Shown here: positions 54,271 through 62,861 of the stretch, one piece after another
Position numbering within the stretch: the first letter of the stretch is position 1
Layout: every line of letters begins with the position of its first letter
NCBI GenBank assembly: GCA_045807765.1
Contig: JBJMGU010000037.1
Coordinates: 1-64,000 of the forward strand
Source of the DNA: DATENM01 sp045807765
GTDB lineage: Bacteria > Acidobacteriota > Blastocatellia > UBA7656
Direction: 5' to 3'
DNA length: 64,000 nucleotides
Notes under the pieces: model-generated
What the model saw: only the letters and a program-made list of their open reading frames with translations
What the model was told of the DNA's origin: nothing
Database searches by the model: none
Translations under genes and position numbers: made by a program

Positions 54271-54948
54271 TTAGCGCGTAATGCGGACGAGCATCTCTGT
54301 GCCGCGTTCGAGCTTCAGTTCCTTGCTGCCCTGCACGGCCAGCGAGCCGGCGCCCGCCGCGCCGCCGACAATCAGACCGATGGCCGCGCCTTTACCCCCG
54401 CCGGCAATGCCGCCAATGATCGCGCCCGCCGCCGCGCCGATGCCGCCGCGCCTGATCGCCTGCTTGCCACGGCTGCCGGATTGCACGCGGCCTTCTTCGT
54501 CTACTTTGCTCGAATCCGAGTCGGCATCATAAATGCGCAGCACCTGTCCGTGGAGCGCGCCGCCGCGAGCTTCGCGCAGGTCTATGGAATCGAAAGCCAG
54601 GGTCATGGTCGTGCGCCCCTGGACGGTGCCACTCTTGCGAATGCTGCGGACGTGGCCGCGCAGCGTCGCCCCCTCATAACGCGAGGGGTTGACGACTGCC
54701 GCCGTGAAGCGGTCGCCGACGCGCGAGTCTTTGCTCGACAGGTCGTCGTTGAGCCGGACGCGCATGTTGGTGCCGATGGGAACAACAGGCACGGCGCGAG
54801 GCGCGCGCCGCCGCGCGGCTGGCCGCCGAACGACTGGCCGCTGCGGTTCAAGCTGCGCCGTTGCCCCTGTGGTGAATGACGGCAGGCTGCTCATCACCAT
54901 AGCTGCTGCCAGTGAAAGTAGTGTCAATCTCAAAGAAGCCCTCTGCAT
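54271..54948 (-). CDS. Secreted glycine-zipper protein
   Basis: A 225-residue exported protein; ATG 54948 with AAGGAGAG upstream. Signal LTLLSLAAAMVMSSLP. A basic/proline linker (RPVVRRPAARRRAPRAVPVVP) is followed by a beta domain (IGTNMRVRLNDDLSSKDSRVGDRFTAAVVNPSRYEGATLRGHV) and a C-terminal glycine zipper (GGIGAAAGAIIGGIAGGGKGAAIGLIVGGAAGAG) plus LELERGTEMLVRITR-like end. Envelope role likely; function unknown. Divergent from the S8 protease gene. Confidence 0.72.
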   Translation of the reverse strand: MQRASLRLTLLSLAAAMVMSSLPSFTTGATAQLEPQRPVVRRPAARRRAPRAVPVVPIGTNMRVRLNDDLSSKDSRVGDRFTAAVVNPSRYEGATLRGHVRSIRKSGTVQGRTTMTLAFDSIDLREARGGALHGQVLRIYDADSDSSKVDEEGRVQSGSRGKQAIRRGGIGAAAGAIIGGIAGGGKGAAIGLIVGGAAGAGSLAVQGSKELKLERGTEMLVRITR

Positions 54949-55063
54949 CGTTGCTCTCCTTATTGGCGAACTGCTGATAGAACATTTTGAGTCCGCAGCG
55001 CAATGCTGTCTTTCAATCATAAACGACGACTGGCAGGGGTGGCAAAAGCAGGCGGCGACTGGC

Positions 55064-55069
55064 TATAAT
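55064..55069 (+). promoter_or_regulatory. TATAAT box before the S8 protease gene
   Basis: A perfect TATAAT lies 37 nt upstream of ATG 55106, but the expected -35 position holds GGCAAA, so the promoter call is weak. Confidence 0.35.
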
Positions 55070-55105
55070 CGTTTGCCGCTCATGATTGGCTAATGGCGAG
55101 CGACA

Positions 55106-57712
55106 ATGGCTCCGATGCGATTATCAGTTTTTCAACGACTGGCGTTTATGCTGCTGGCCTGTGCCGGCGTGATGGTCTTTCCTTGCCTGCTGCGTCTGCC
55201 GGCGCGCGCCGACCTGACGACACGGCCCGGCGATCAAATGGCTTCGCGTGATGTCGGCATGATCCGGCTGCGGCGCGGGGCTATCGATACGCGAGCACGG
55301 CGCGATCTCGACACCTCGGCGCAAGACCGTCAGGCACCACGCGCCGCGCTCAGCGCACAGAGTCACGCCGCCGCCGAGTTGCGCCTGGTGCAATTCGCCG
55401 GGCCGATCAAAGGCCGATGGATCGATCAATTGACCGCCGGTGGCGCCGAAGTCGTCGGCTACGTGCCGGACTACGCTTACCTGATACGCGCCACGCCGAC
55501 GGCGCTCGCTCGCATAGCTTTGCTCGATGCCGGCGAGATGGCCGACGATGCGCGCCCCTTGCGCTTTATGGGACGGCTCACGGCTTTGCATAAGCTCGAC
55601 CCGGCTTTTAGCGATGCGGTTCTTGCGGCTCCCGGCGACCTCGGCATTAATGTCGAGATCGAATTGCTCGATGGCGCGGATGTTGACCAGACGATTGCCG
55701 GCATCATCAGCAGAGCGACCGCCGTCGTCCGTGCGCCGCGCCGTTTCCTCAAGTTCGTTGTGCTGACGGTCAACCTTCCCACCGTCCAGTTGCTCGACAT
55801 CGCCGAATCGAGCAGCGTCCTTTTCATCAATCCGGCGGCACCGTTTAGAACACACGACGAGCGCAGCGCGCAAATCATTGCCGGCAATCTGACTGGCGAC
55901 GGCGCGCAACCCGCCGCGCCGGGCTATATGAGCTGGCTGGCGGCGCAGGGCTTAAACACGTCGCCCGATTTTGCAATTGACGTGTGCGACACTGGCCTCG
56001 ATAGCGGCTCGACCACAGACCTGTCGGTGCATCCTGATTTCCGCGATGCCGATGGACACAGCCGCGTCGTCTATAGCTTCAACTACGGCAACGATGGATT
56101 GAGCGACGACCGCCGCGGCCACGGCACGCTGGTCGCTTCGGTGGCCGGCGGGCTGGGAGCGAGCGACCGCGAAGACGCCAGCGGCTATATGCTCGGCACA
56201 GGCGTTGACCCGCTGGCGCGTATCGGCGCGTCGCGCATCTTCAATACGACGGGCAACGTCTGGTCGCGCTTGAGCTTCACGACCGTTGCCGCCGCCGCCT
56301 ATGGAGCCGGCGCGCGCATATCAAATAATAGCTGGGGAAACGGCGGCAACGCTTACGACGCGACGGCGCAGGAGTACGACGCCCTGGTGCGCGACGCGCA
56401 GCCGCAGACGCCCGGCAATCAAGAGATGCTCTTTGTCTTCGCGGCGGGCAACGATGGCGCGGGCGGTCACATCAGTTCGCCGGGCACAGCGAAAAACGTC
56501 ATCACCGTCGGTGCCAGCGAAAACTATCGGCCCGAAGGTACGGATTCCTGCAATCTGGATGGGCAAGGCGCAATCGGTCCCGACGGCGCTGACAACGCGC
56601 TCGACATCCTGCGTTATTCGTCGGGCGGGCCGACGGCTGATGGGCGCATGAAGCCTGACATCACGGCGCCCGGCACCCATGTTTATGGAGCGGCGTCGCG
56701 CGCTCCGATGTTCAATGGCGTCGGCTTATGTCCCGGCGTGCCGCTCTATCAACCGCCCGGCCAGCAGTTTTATACCTGGTCGTCGGGCACGAGCCTGTCG
56801 GCACCGCACGTCACCGGCGCGGCCTCGTTGGTTAGAAGGTATTTCACATCACACAACCTGCTGGGCACGGGTCTTGCGCCGTCGCCGGCGATGACGAAAG
56901 CCTTTCTCATCAACTCGGCGACTTATATGACGGGCGCGAACGCCGGCGGCAACCTGCCTGCCGAGCGTCAGGGCTATGGCCTGTTGAATCTGGCGCGCGC
57001 TACCGACGCGACGGCGCGCAAGTACATAGATCAGACCGTGCTGTTTAGCGACAGCGGGCAGGGCTACGAGATCAACGGATCGCTCGCCGACCGCTCGCAG
57101 CCGCTGCGCGTGACGCTAGCGTGGACGGACGCCGTTGGCGCGCTCGCCGGCCCGGCGTTGGTCAACGACCTCGACCTGGAAGTTCATGTCGGCGACACGG
57201 TGGTCTTTCGCGGCAATCATTTTGAAGGAGCGCTGACGACGGAAGGCGGCGACGCAGATCGCGCCAACAACGTCGAGTCGGTGATTATCCCGGCGAGCGC
57301 GATCCCCGAAGGCGCCGCCGGAAATTTCCGTATTGTGGTGCGCGCCGTCAACATTGCCGGCGACGGCGTGCCGGGCAATCAGACCCTGCTCGACCAGGAT
57401 TTCGCGCTGGTCGTCGCCAACCTGGCCGCGCCGTTGGTGGTTGATCCGCCGCCAATGAAAAAAGTCCCGGTTATCACCGGCGTCACTTATTTGAAGAAGA
57501 CGATCACTATCGTGGGCCGCGACTTCACGGCGGCGGCGAAGGTCGAGATCAATGGCAAGCTGATCGGTCAGCCCTTTGAGTTCAATGCGGCGACGAATTC
57601 ATTTAGTCTGAAGCTGAAGGCGAAGAAGCTGAACCTGATCGGGGATGCAGATAACAAGATCGTGCTGATTGAAAACGGCGAGCGCTCGCAGCCCTACACC
57701 TTCCACTGGTAG
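55106..57712 (+). CDS. S8 family subtilisin-like serine protease, secreted
   Basis: An 868-residue secreted protease. Signal peptide (FMLLACAGVMVFPCLLRLPARA). Residues ~60-280 form a propeptide-like region. Catalytic triad: Asp in DVCDTGLDSG (near 292), His in RGHGTLVASVAGG (near 337), Ser in SSGTSLSAPHVTGAASLV (near 559); the oxyanion Asn is in FAAGNDGAGG (near 447). Residues ~640-780 form a P/proprotein-type beta domain (VTLAWTDAVG ... LVNDLDLEV). Residues ~790-868 look like an IPT/immunoglobulin-like domain (VITGVTYLKKTITIVGRDFTAAAKVEINGKLIG), perhaps for surface attachment. Confidence 0.92.
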   Translation: MAPMRLSVFQRLAFMLLACAGVMVFPCLLRLPARADLTTRPGDQMASRDVGMIRLRRGAIDTRARRDLDTSAQDRQAPRAALSAQSHAAAELRLVQFAGPIKGRWIDQLTAGGAEVVGYVPDYAYLIRATPTALARIALLDAGEMADDARPLRFMGRLTALHKLDPAFSDAVLAAPGDLGINVEIELLDGADVDQTIAGIISRATAVVRAPRRFLKFVVLTVNLPTVQLLDIAESSSVLFINPAAPFRTHDERSAQIIAGNLTGDGAQPAAPGYMSWLAAQGLNTSPDFAIDVCDTGLDSGSTTDLSVHPDFRDADGHSRVVYSFNYGNDGLSDDRRGHGTLVASVAGGLGASDREDASGYMLGTGVDPLARIGASRIFNTTGNVWSRLSFTTVAAAAYGAGARISNNSWGNGGNAYDATAQEYDALVRDAQPQTPGNQEMLFVFAAGNDGAGGHISSPGTAKNVITVGASENYRPEGTDSCNLDGQGAIGPDGADNALDILRYSSGGPTADGRMKPDITAPGTHVYGAASRAPMFNGVGLCPGVPLYQPPGQQFYTWSSGTSLSAPHVTGAASLVRRYFTSHNLLGTGLAPSPAMTKAFLINSATYMTGANAGGNLPAERQGYGLLNLARATDATARKYIDQTVLFSDSGQGYEINGSLADRSQPLRVTLAWTDAVGALAGPALVNDLDLEVHVGDTVVFRGNHFEGALTTEGGDADRANNVESVIIPASAIPEGAAGNFRIVVRAVNIAGDGVPGNQTLLDQDFALVVANLAAPLVVDPPPMKKVPVITGVTYLKKTITIVGRDFTAAAKVEINGKLIGQPFEFNAATNSFSLKLKAKKLNLIGDADNKIVLIENGERSQPYTFHW

Positions 57713-57718
57713 TCGCGG

Positions 57719-58057
57719 CTATAGTTTCTGCTCGATCTCAGTGACGCGCTGATCCAGGCCGGTCGTACGCTGGCTCACTGAGACAGACAGCTTGATTGCT
57801 TGTTCAGCTAAATGACGGCTGACTTCATTCGCCAGAATCAGCTTATCAAAGCTCTCGCGCATTTCCGTGATGATGCTGTCTATCTGCGACTGCATCACGC
57901 TGGTGTTTTCAGTAAGTGCCTGAACATCCGTCGTCAATCTGTTGAGGTTTTCAGTTTGTTGTCGCTGCACGTTTTTCAACTCATCCATGTCAGCGCTAAA
58001 CTTTGCGTGATGATCGAGCAGGAATTCGATTGCGCGCTCCATCTGTTCGTTGGTCAT
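57719..58057 (-). CDS. Small coiled-coil protein
   Basis: A 112-residue protein; ATG 58057 with AGGAAAGG/GGTGGG upstream. N-terminal MTNEQMERAIEFLLDHHAKFSADMDELK then continuous heptads (NVQRQQTENLNRLTTDVQALTENTSVMQSQIDSIITEM) to the end, so mostly a long coiled coil. No signal or membrane segment. The opening block recurs in small hypothetical proteins of Acidobacteria and cyanobacteria, as far as I recall. Function unknown. 18 bp downstream of the response regulator on the same strand and may be co-transcribed. Confidence 0.7.
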   Translation of the reverse strand: MTNEQMERAIEFLLDHHAKFSADMDELKNVQRQQTENLNRLTTDVQALTENTSVMQSQIDSIITEMRESFDKLILANEVSRHLAEQAIKLSVSVSQRTTGLDQRVTEIEQKL

Positions 58058-58075
58058 CTTTCCCACCTTTCCTGA

Positions 58076-59476
58076 CTAAAGCCGAATGTTGTAATAGCGA
58101 ATCTTGCTGTTGAGCGTCGTCGTGTTCATGCCGAGGAGCTTGGCGGCGCGCGACTGATGGCCGCCGGTGATTTCGAGAGCGCGACGGATCAGCTCGACCT
58201 GAAAGCGATTCACTTCATCATAAAACGAGATGCCGCGCGACAGATCGATCTGCGTCGCTAGCCGCTGGCCGCCGGTCTGCGCCGCGGACTTCTGCGGATT
58301 CAATATCTCTTCGCGCAAATCTTCGCGCTTCAGCTCACCGGCGCGGGCGATGATGATGCCGCGCTCGATGACGTTTTCCAGTTCGCGGACGTTGCCGGGC
58401 CAGGTGTGGGCTTCGAGCGCCGACAACACATCAGGGCTGAGATGGTCGGTGATCTCGCGGTTGTTTTCGGTAGCGTACTTGCGGATGAAATGCTGCGCCA
58501 GCGGCAGGATGTCTTCGCGGCGCTCCCTGAGCGGCGGCAGGTTGATCGAGATAACATTCAGGCGGTAGAAGAGGTCTTCGCGGAACGAGCCTTCGTCAAC
58601 CGCCTGCCGCAGGTCAACGTTGGTTGCGGCGATGATGCGCACGTCCACCTGGCGACGCGTTGTGTCACCGAGCGGCGTGAAATCACGTTCCTGAATGACG
58701 CGCAGCAGCTTGGCCTGCGTCTCCATCGAAATCGTGCCGATCTCGTCCAGAAAGATCGAGCCGCCGTCAGCAACTTCAAAGTAACCCTTCTTGGCGGCGA
58801 TTGCGCCGGTAAAAGCGCCGCGGGTGTGGCCGAATAACTCGGATTCGAGCAGCTCGCTCGGCAGGTTGGCCGAATTCACAGTAACGAATGGCTTGTCGGC
58901 GCGCTGACTCATGTTATGAATGGCGCGGGCGATCAGCTCTTTGCCGGTGCCGGATTCGCCGGTGACCAGGACGGTCGTGCGCGCCGGCGCGACCTGCTCG
59001 ACGAAGGCGAGAGTTTCCAGCATCTTGTCGCTGCGGGCGACGATCTCGCGCTGCTCGGTGCTGCGCTTGAGCGCCTGCTTCAAGGTACGGCGCTCTTCGT
59101 CTTTGCGACGGCGGCGCAAACCGCCGGCAACGAGCCGCAGGATTTCGCGATTGTCGAAAGGCTTGGGGATGACCGTAAACGCGCCGCGCTGCATCGCCGC
59201 AATGGCGGTATCAAAGGTCGCGTACGCCGTGATCATGGCGATGACGGTTTCGGGATCGAGCTTCAATAACTCTTCGAGCGTGCGCAAGCCGCCGATGCCG
59301 GGCATCGATACGTCGAGCAAGACGAGATCAAAGGCGCGCTGCTGAAACTTGTCCAGCCCCTCTTCGCCGTTGCGCGCCAGCTCGACTTCGTAGCCTTCGG
59401 CGGTCAGCAAGCTATCAAGAACGTCGCGCATGACTTCTTCGTCATCGACGACGAGAATACTTCCTTTTTTTGCCAT
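58076..59476 (-). CDS. NtrC-type sigma-54-dependent response regulator
   Basis: A 466-residue activator; ATG 59476 (MAKKGSILVVDDEE). Receiver domain (~1-120) with the acidic pair DDEE and phospho-Asp in LVLLDVSMPG (near 55). AAA+ domain (~145-385): Walker A GESGTGKE, GAFTGA loop (near 222) that contacts sigma-54, Walker B GGSIFLDEIG, and VRIIAATNVDLRQAV, RLNVISINLPPLRERREDI. C-terminal Fis-type helix-turn-helix (NRFQVELIRRALEITGGHQSRAAKLLGMNTTTLNSKI). It activates sigma-54 promoters when phosphorylated, very likely by the kinase encoded upstream. Confidence 0.95.
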   Translation of the reverse strand: MAKKGSILVVDDEEVMRDVLDSLLTAEGYEVELARNGEEGLDKFQQRAFDLVLLDVSMPGIGGLRTLEELLKLDPETVIAMITAYATFDTAIAAMQRGAFTVIPKPFDNREILRLVAGGLRRRRKDEERRTLKQALKRSTEQREIVARSDKMLETLAFVEQVAPARTTVLVTGESGTGKELIARAIHNMSQRADKPFVTVNSANLPSELLESELFGHTRGAFTGAIAAKKGYFEVADGGSIFLDEIGTISMETQAKLLRVIQERDFTPLGDTTRRQVDVRIIAATNVDLRQAVDEGSFREDLFYRLNVISINLPPLRERREDILPLAQHFIRKYATENNREITDHLSPDVLSALEAHTWPGNVRELENVIERGIIIARAGELKREDLREEILNPQKSAAQTGGQRLATQIDLSRGISFYDEVNRFQVELIRRALEITGGHQSRAAKLLGMNTTTLNSKIRYYNIRL

Positions 59477-59547
59477 AGAAGAGAATTTTACCAACTCGCC
59501 GCCCGCATCTGCCAGCGAATCGAACCGGCGGCTATAGAGGGGAATGC

Positions 59548-62508
59548 TTAATCGCTCGCGGCCTGCATCTGGCGCGAGAAGGCGGTGGGAAGCTTGATGG
59601 TGAAGTGCGCGCCTTCGTTCGGGCGGCTCTCGACGAAGATGCGCCCGCCGTGCTCTTGAATAATGCCGTACGATAGCGCGAGGCCGAGACCCGTGCCCTG
59701 GCCGACATCTTTCGTCGTAAAGAACGGATCGTAGATGCGCGCGATGTGCTCGGGCGCAATGCCCATGCCGGTGTCGCGGAAGTCCACGACCAGCGACGTG
59801 TCTACCGCTCGGGTCGTGATCGTCAAGCGCCCGCCCTGCGGCATGGCGTCGCGCGCATTCAGCGCCAGATTCATGAAGACCTGTTGCAGCTTCGAGGCGT
59901 TGCCGTAGGCCGCCGGCAGCTCTTCGCCGTAATGACGGACGATCTCAAGCCGGGCGTTGCGCAGTTGCGGCTCAAGTAGCTGCAAGGTGTCGTCGAGGAC
60001 GTGATTGAGATCAACCTCGCGGAACTGCGGGTCGCCGGTGCGCGAGAAGTTCAGCAGGTTATTGACGATCCCCGAAGCCCGCAGGGTCTGCGTGTGAATC
60101 TTTTCAAGCAGCTTGCGTTTCGGGTCGGCCTCGGTGATCTGCTGCAAGAGCATCTGCGTGTAAGACGAGATGCCCGCAAGCGGCGTGTTGACTTCGTGGG
60201 CGACGCCGGCGGCGAGCAAGCCGATGCTCGACAGCTTCTCGCGCTGCATCAATTGTTCTTCGAGCTGCGCCCGTTCGGTGACGTTCTCAAGGACGATGAG
60301 CGCCCCGGTGACGACGCCGTGCGCTGCCTCGAATGGCGCAATCGAAATGTTCAAAGTCAGCGGGCGACCGTCTTCAGTCGTCGTGTTGTACTTGTAGATG
60401 TGGCGGGCTTCGCGGATGGTCCAGCCGGCGTCGCCGACTGCCGCCTGCACGGTTTCGATCAGGTCGCGATCCAAGACATCGGCGATGGCGCGGCGCAGGG
60501 CACGCTCGCGGGCGATGCCGGTGATCTCTTCGAGCGCGCTGTTCCAGGTCGTGATGTGGCCATCGAAGTCTACGGCGAGAATGCCGACGTTGACGCTTTC
60601 GATGATATTTTCGGAAAACTCTTTGAGCCGCGCCAGCTCGCCGGCCTTCTCCATCTCCGAGCGGTAGAGCAGCGCGTTATCAATCGCCACGGCGACATAC
60701 CCGGACAGCGCCCGCAACAGCTCTGTGTCTTCGCTCGTCAGCATCGCGCCAGCCGCCGTGCGGCCCACGCCGATGATCGCCACCATGCGGTCGCGCACGA
60801 CGCACGGCACATAGTAAGCCAGCTCGTCGTGATTGATGGTTTCGTCGCTGTCGCTGTCGCGGTTGAGCAAGTCCGCCGCAGTGATGAAGCCGCGCCCGAT
60901 GGAATACAATCGCAGCGAGAGCTTGATGTCGTCAGGCAGCGTCAATTCGCTTTCGATCCCCGAAGAGTGCGCCAGGCGGAAGCCCGAAGGCGCGAGCGGC
61001 TCTTCGATGAAGATCGCGACTTTGCGCACGCTCAACATGTCTGCGAGGCGGCGCACCAGCGAATCGAGCAGTTGCGGCAGCGCCGTCGTCTGCGCCAGCG
61101 TGCGCCCGAAATCTTGCAAGCCAGTGCGCAGCGTGTAGCGCGCGCCGTAGAACCAGCGGTCGGCCCACTCGTTCAGCTTGTTCTTGATGGGCGCAAACAG
61201 CATGGCGACGACCAGCATGCCGGCGACGACGATGACGCGTGTCTTCCACGAATTCAAATCCGCTGTCGCCCAGACAAACTTGACGAAATCGCTCACCGCC
61301 AGCAGCACAGCCATGTAGATTGCCGCTACGGCCAGCGTCGCCATCGCATGCACGAAGCTGCGGCGCACGATGACGTCTACGTCCATCAGGCGATAGCGCA
61401 CAATCGAATAGCCGAACGACAGCGGGATCAGGATGAGCGGCCCATAGGCCAGCGTCTCCATCAGCGGCGTGATCTCGAACTGACTGATGTAAGGGATGGC
61501 GTAGAGCGCGGCAAACGGCAGCCCGGCCAGCGCAATGCCCCAGACAATCCACTTCAGTTGCTGCTTGAGCAACGGGCTGCCGGCGCGCACAAAGGTTCGC
61601 ACCAGTATCGCGCCGCCGGCGACGAAATAGGCCGCCAGATGGCCGATGGCAAAGCTATCGAGCAGGTTGCGTGCCCTAATCAAGCCGCCGCCGGCAAAGA
61701 CGCCAACCTGCGGCTGGTAGTGCCAGAGGATATCAAAGGCGACGAGTGCCAGGCCCGGCAGGTAAAGCAATCCGAGCGTCAGGCGAGCGCGGCGCGAAAG
61801 CTTGCCGCCCGCAGGGAAGTTGGCGCAGAGGTGCAGAAAGACCGGCGCCAGCAACGCCAGCGCCGCGTTGTCCAGCAAACTGACCAGACGGTCGAGCGGC
61901 GTAAATTCGAGCGTCGAACTGTAGAAGTAAACAATGAACGAGAGCAACGACCAGGCGTAGAAGTGATAGGTCAGTTCAGCGCGGTTCTGGCGGAATAGCA
62001 CGAACAGGCCGATGCCGAGATAGACCAGACCGATGAAGGCAAGGTAGAGGCTGCGCTCAAGGTAGCGCGGCGCCGCCACAACGCGGAAGTCTACGTCGAA
62101 AAGCGACGGCCCTTCCATTCGGTAGATGCTTTGCAGGATGGGGTCATTATGTTCGACGGCGTAGCGCGCATCGCCGCCGACGCCCTGGCGGTCGAGATAA
62201 CGGTGCAGGACTTCGAGGCTGCTGACCTGCTCGTATTCGAGTGGCTGGGGCGGCTCGTTTAGCGCCCGCTTGCTGACAAAGTAGACGGCGCGCAGGTGGT
62301 CGCCTTTCTTGACTCTCCAGGTCAGCGGCGAGGCGGGATCAACGGCTTTCACGCGCAGGCCGTCGGCGGTCTCTTCCCAGGTGATGCCATCCGTAGGAAC
62401 CGTGTTCGGGCCGAGGCGGTCGCGCAGGTTCAAGACGCCGAGGGCGACAAGCAGCGCAGTAACCGCCAGCACGGCGATCAATCTGGTTCTTGTCAGCAAC
62501 TCCTTCAT
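59548..62508 (-). CDS. Large membrane sensor histidine kinase with GAF and PAS domains
   Basis: A 986-residue kinase; ATG 62508 (GAGGGG upstream) is preferred over a TTG at 62532. Layout: membrane helix (LIAVLAVTALLVALGVL), periplasmic PDZ-like/unknown domain (~35-155), about seven transmembrane helices (~165-440), GAF-like domain (~480-640), PAS (~650-740, NVGILAVDFDGHITTWNSALEEITGI), HisKA with H-box GVAHEVNTPLAGISSY (His near 773) and HATPase with NLALNARDAMPQGG, FRDTGMGIAPEHIARIYDPFFTTK and GTGLGLALSYGI. The order 7TM-GAF-PAS-kinase is that of acidobacterial/NtrB-like sensors. It senses an envelope or small-molecule signal and passes phosphate to the NtrC-type regulator 71 nt downstream. 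Confidence 0.93.
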   Translation of the reverse strand: MKELLTRTRLIAVLAVTALLVALGVLNLRDRLGPNTVPTDGITWEETADGLRVKAVDPASPLTWRVKKGDHLRAVYFVSKRALNEPPQPLEYEQVSSLEVLHRYLDRQGVGGDARYAVEHNDPILQSIYRMEGPSLFDVDFRVVAAPRYLERSLYLAFIGLVYLGIGLFVLFRQNRAELTYHFYAWSLLSFIVYFYSSTLEFTPLDRLVSLLDNAALALLAPVFLHLCANFPAGGKLSRRARLTLGLLYLPGLALVAFDILWHYQPQVGVFAGGGLIRARNLLDSFAIGHLAAYFVAGGAILVRTFVRAGSPLLKQQLKWIVWGIALAGLPFAALYAIPYISQFEITPLMETLAYGPLILIPLSFGYSIVRYRLMDVDVIVRRSFVHAMATLAVAAIYMAVLLAVSDFVKFVWATADLNSWKTRVIVVAGMLVVAMLFAPIKNKLNEWADRWFYGARYTLRTGLQDFGRTLAQTTALPQLLDSLVRRLADMLSVRKVAIFIEEPLAPSGFRLAHSSGIESELTLPDDIKLSLRLYSIGRGFITAADLLNRDSDSDETINHDELAYYVPCVVRDRMVAIIGVGRTAAGAMLTSEDTELLRALSGYVAVAIDNALLYRSEMEKAGELARLKEFSENIIESVNVGILAVDFDGHITTWNSALEEITGIARERALRRAIADVLDRDLIETVQAAVGDAGWTIREARHIYKYNTTTEDGRPLTLNISIAPFEAAHGVVTGALIVLENVTERAQLEEQLMQREKLSSIGLLAAGVAHEVNTPLAGISSYTQMLLQQITEADPKRKLLEKIHTQTLRASGIVNNLLNFSRTGDPQFREVDLNHVLDDTLQLLEPQLRNARLEIVRHYGEELPAAYGNASKLQQVFMNLALNARDAMPQGGRLTITTRAVDTSLVVDFRDTGMGIAPEHIARIYDPFFTTKDVGQGTGLGLALSYGIIQEHGGRIFVESRPNEGAHFTIKLPTAFSRQMQAASD

Positions 62509-62563
62509 CGCTTCGACCCCTCGCGCAATCAAACGCCCACAAAGAGGCTATCAGGATAAAAAC

Positions 62564-62579
62564 CGCAACTGTTATTCCA
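62564..62579 (-). promoter_or_regulatory. Candidate sigma-54 promoter of the kinase/regulator operon
   Basis: On the minus strand TGGAAT-AACAG-TTGCG gives GG-N10-GC at exact -24/-12 spacing. Transcription would start near 62553, about 45 nt upstream of the kinase ATG. Confidence 0.6.
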
Positions 62580-62650
62580 GCCCATCCGACAGCGACAATG
62601 CCTGAAAATCAAGGCTTTTCAGCTCCTATCGCGGCATAGTCAGCATCGGA

Positions 62651-62685
62651 GTCCATATTTTTGGAACAGCGTCCAATTTTTCGGA
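62651..62685 (-). promoter_or_regulatory. Tandem dyad, possible NtrC-type enhancer
   Basis: GTCCATATTTTTGGA (62651-62665) and GTCCAATTTTTCGGA (62671-62685) agree at 12 of 15 positions and are 20 nt apart, about two helical turns. Each is a weak dyad. They lie about 70-120 nt upstream of the sigma-54 promoter, the position of activator sites for this class of regulator. Confidence 0.55.
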
Positions 62686-62693
62686 TACAACGC

Positions 62694-62722
62694 GAAACCG
62701 GTTTCTAAGGCGACTAGAAACC
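62694..62722 (-). promoter_or_regulatory. GAAACC/GGTTTC cluster
   Basis: GAAACCGGTTTC (62694-62705) is a perfect 12-bp palindrome, and the overlapping pair GGTTTCTA-aggcgac-TAGAAACC (62700-62707 and 62715-62722) forms another 8-bp inverted repeat. Possible second regulator site; role unknown. Confidence 0.35.
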
Positions 62723-62861
62723 AACCCTGGGGGCACGGGACGACGTAGCAGGCACAACTGAAAACTAAACGCCTCTAAGCGGACAAACGCATGGACGGGA
62801 CACGCAGATTCTTCGTCTCTCTACCAACGCGCCTGCATCTTCGGCAGGCAAATCTTTATGC

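Larger units (their letters stand above)
62509..62861 (-). other. 353-bp regulatory region upstream of the kinase operon
   Basis: Contains, from the kinase start outward: a sigma-54-type promoter (62564-62579), a tandem TCCA-AT-rich-TGGA dyad (62651-62685), and a GAAACC-GGTTTC ... GAAACC cluster (62694-62722). The small hairpin GCCTGC/GCAGGC (62831-62849) lies near the stop codon of the outer-membrane gene. Confidence 0.7.
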
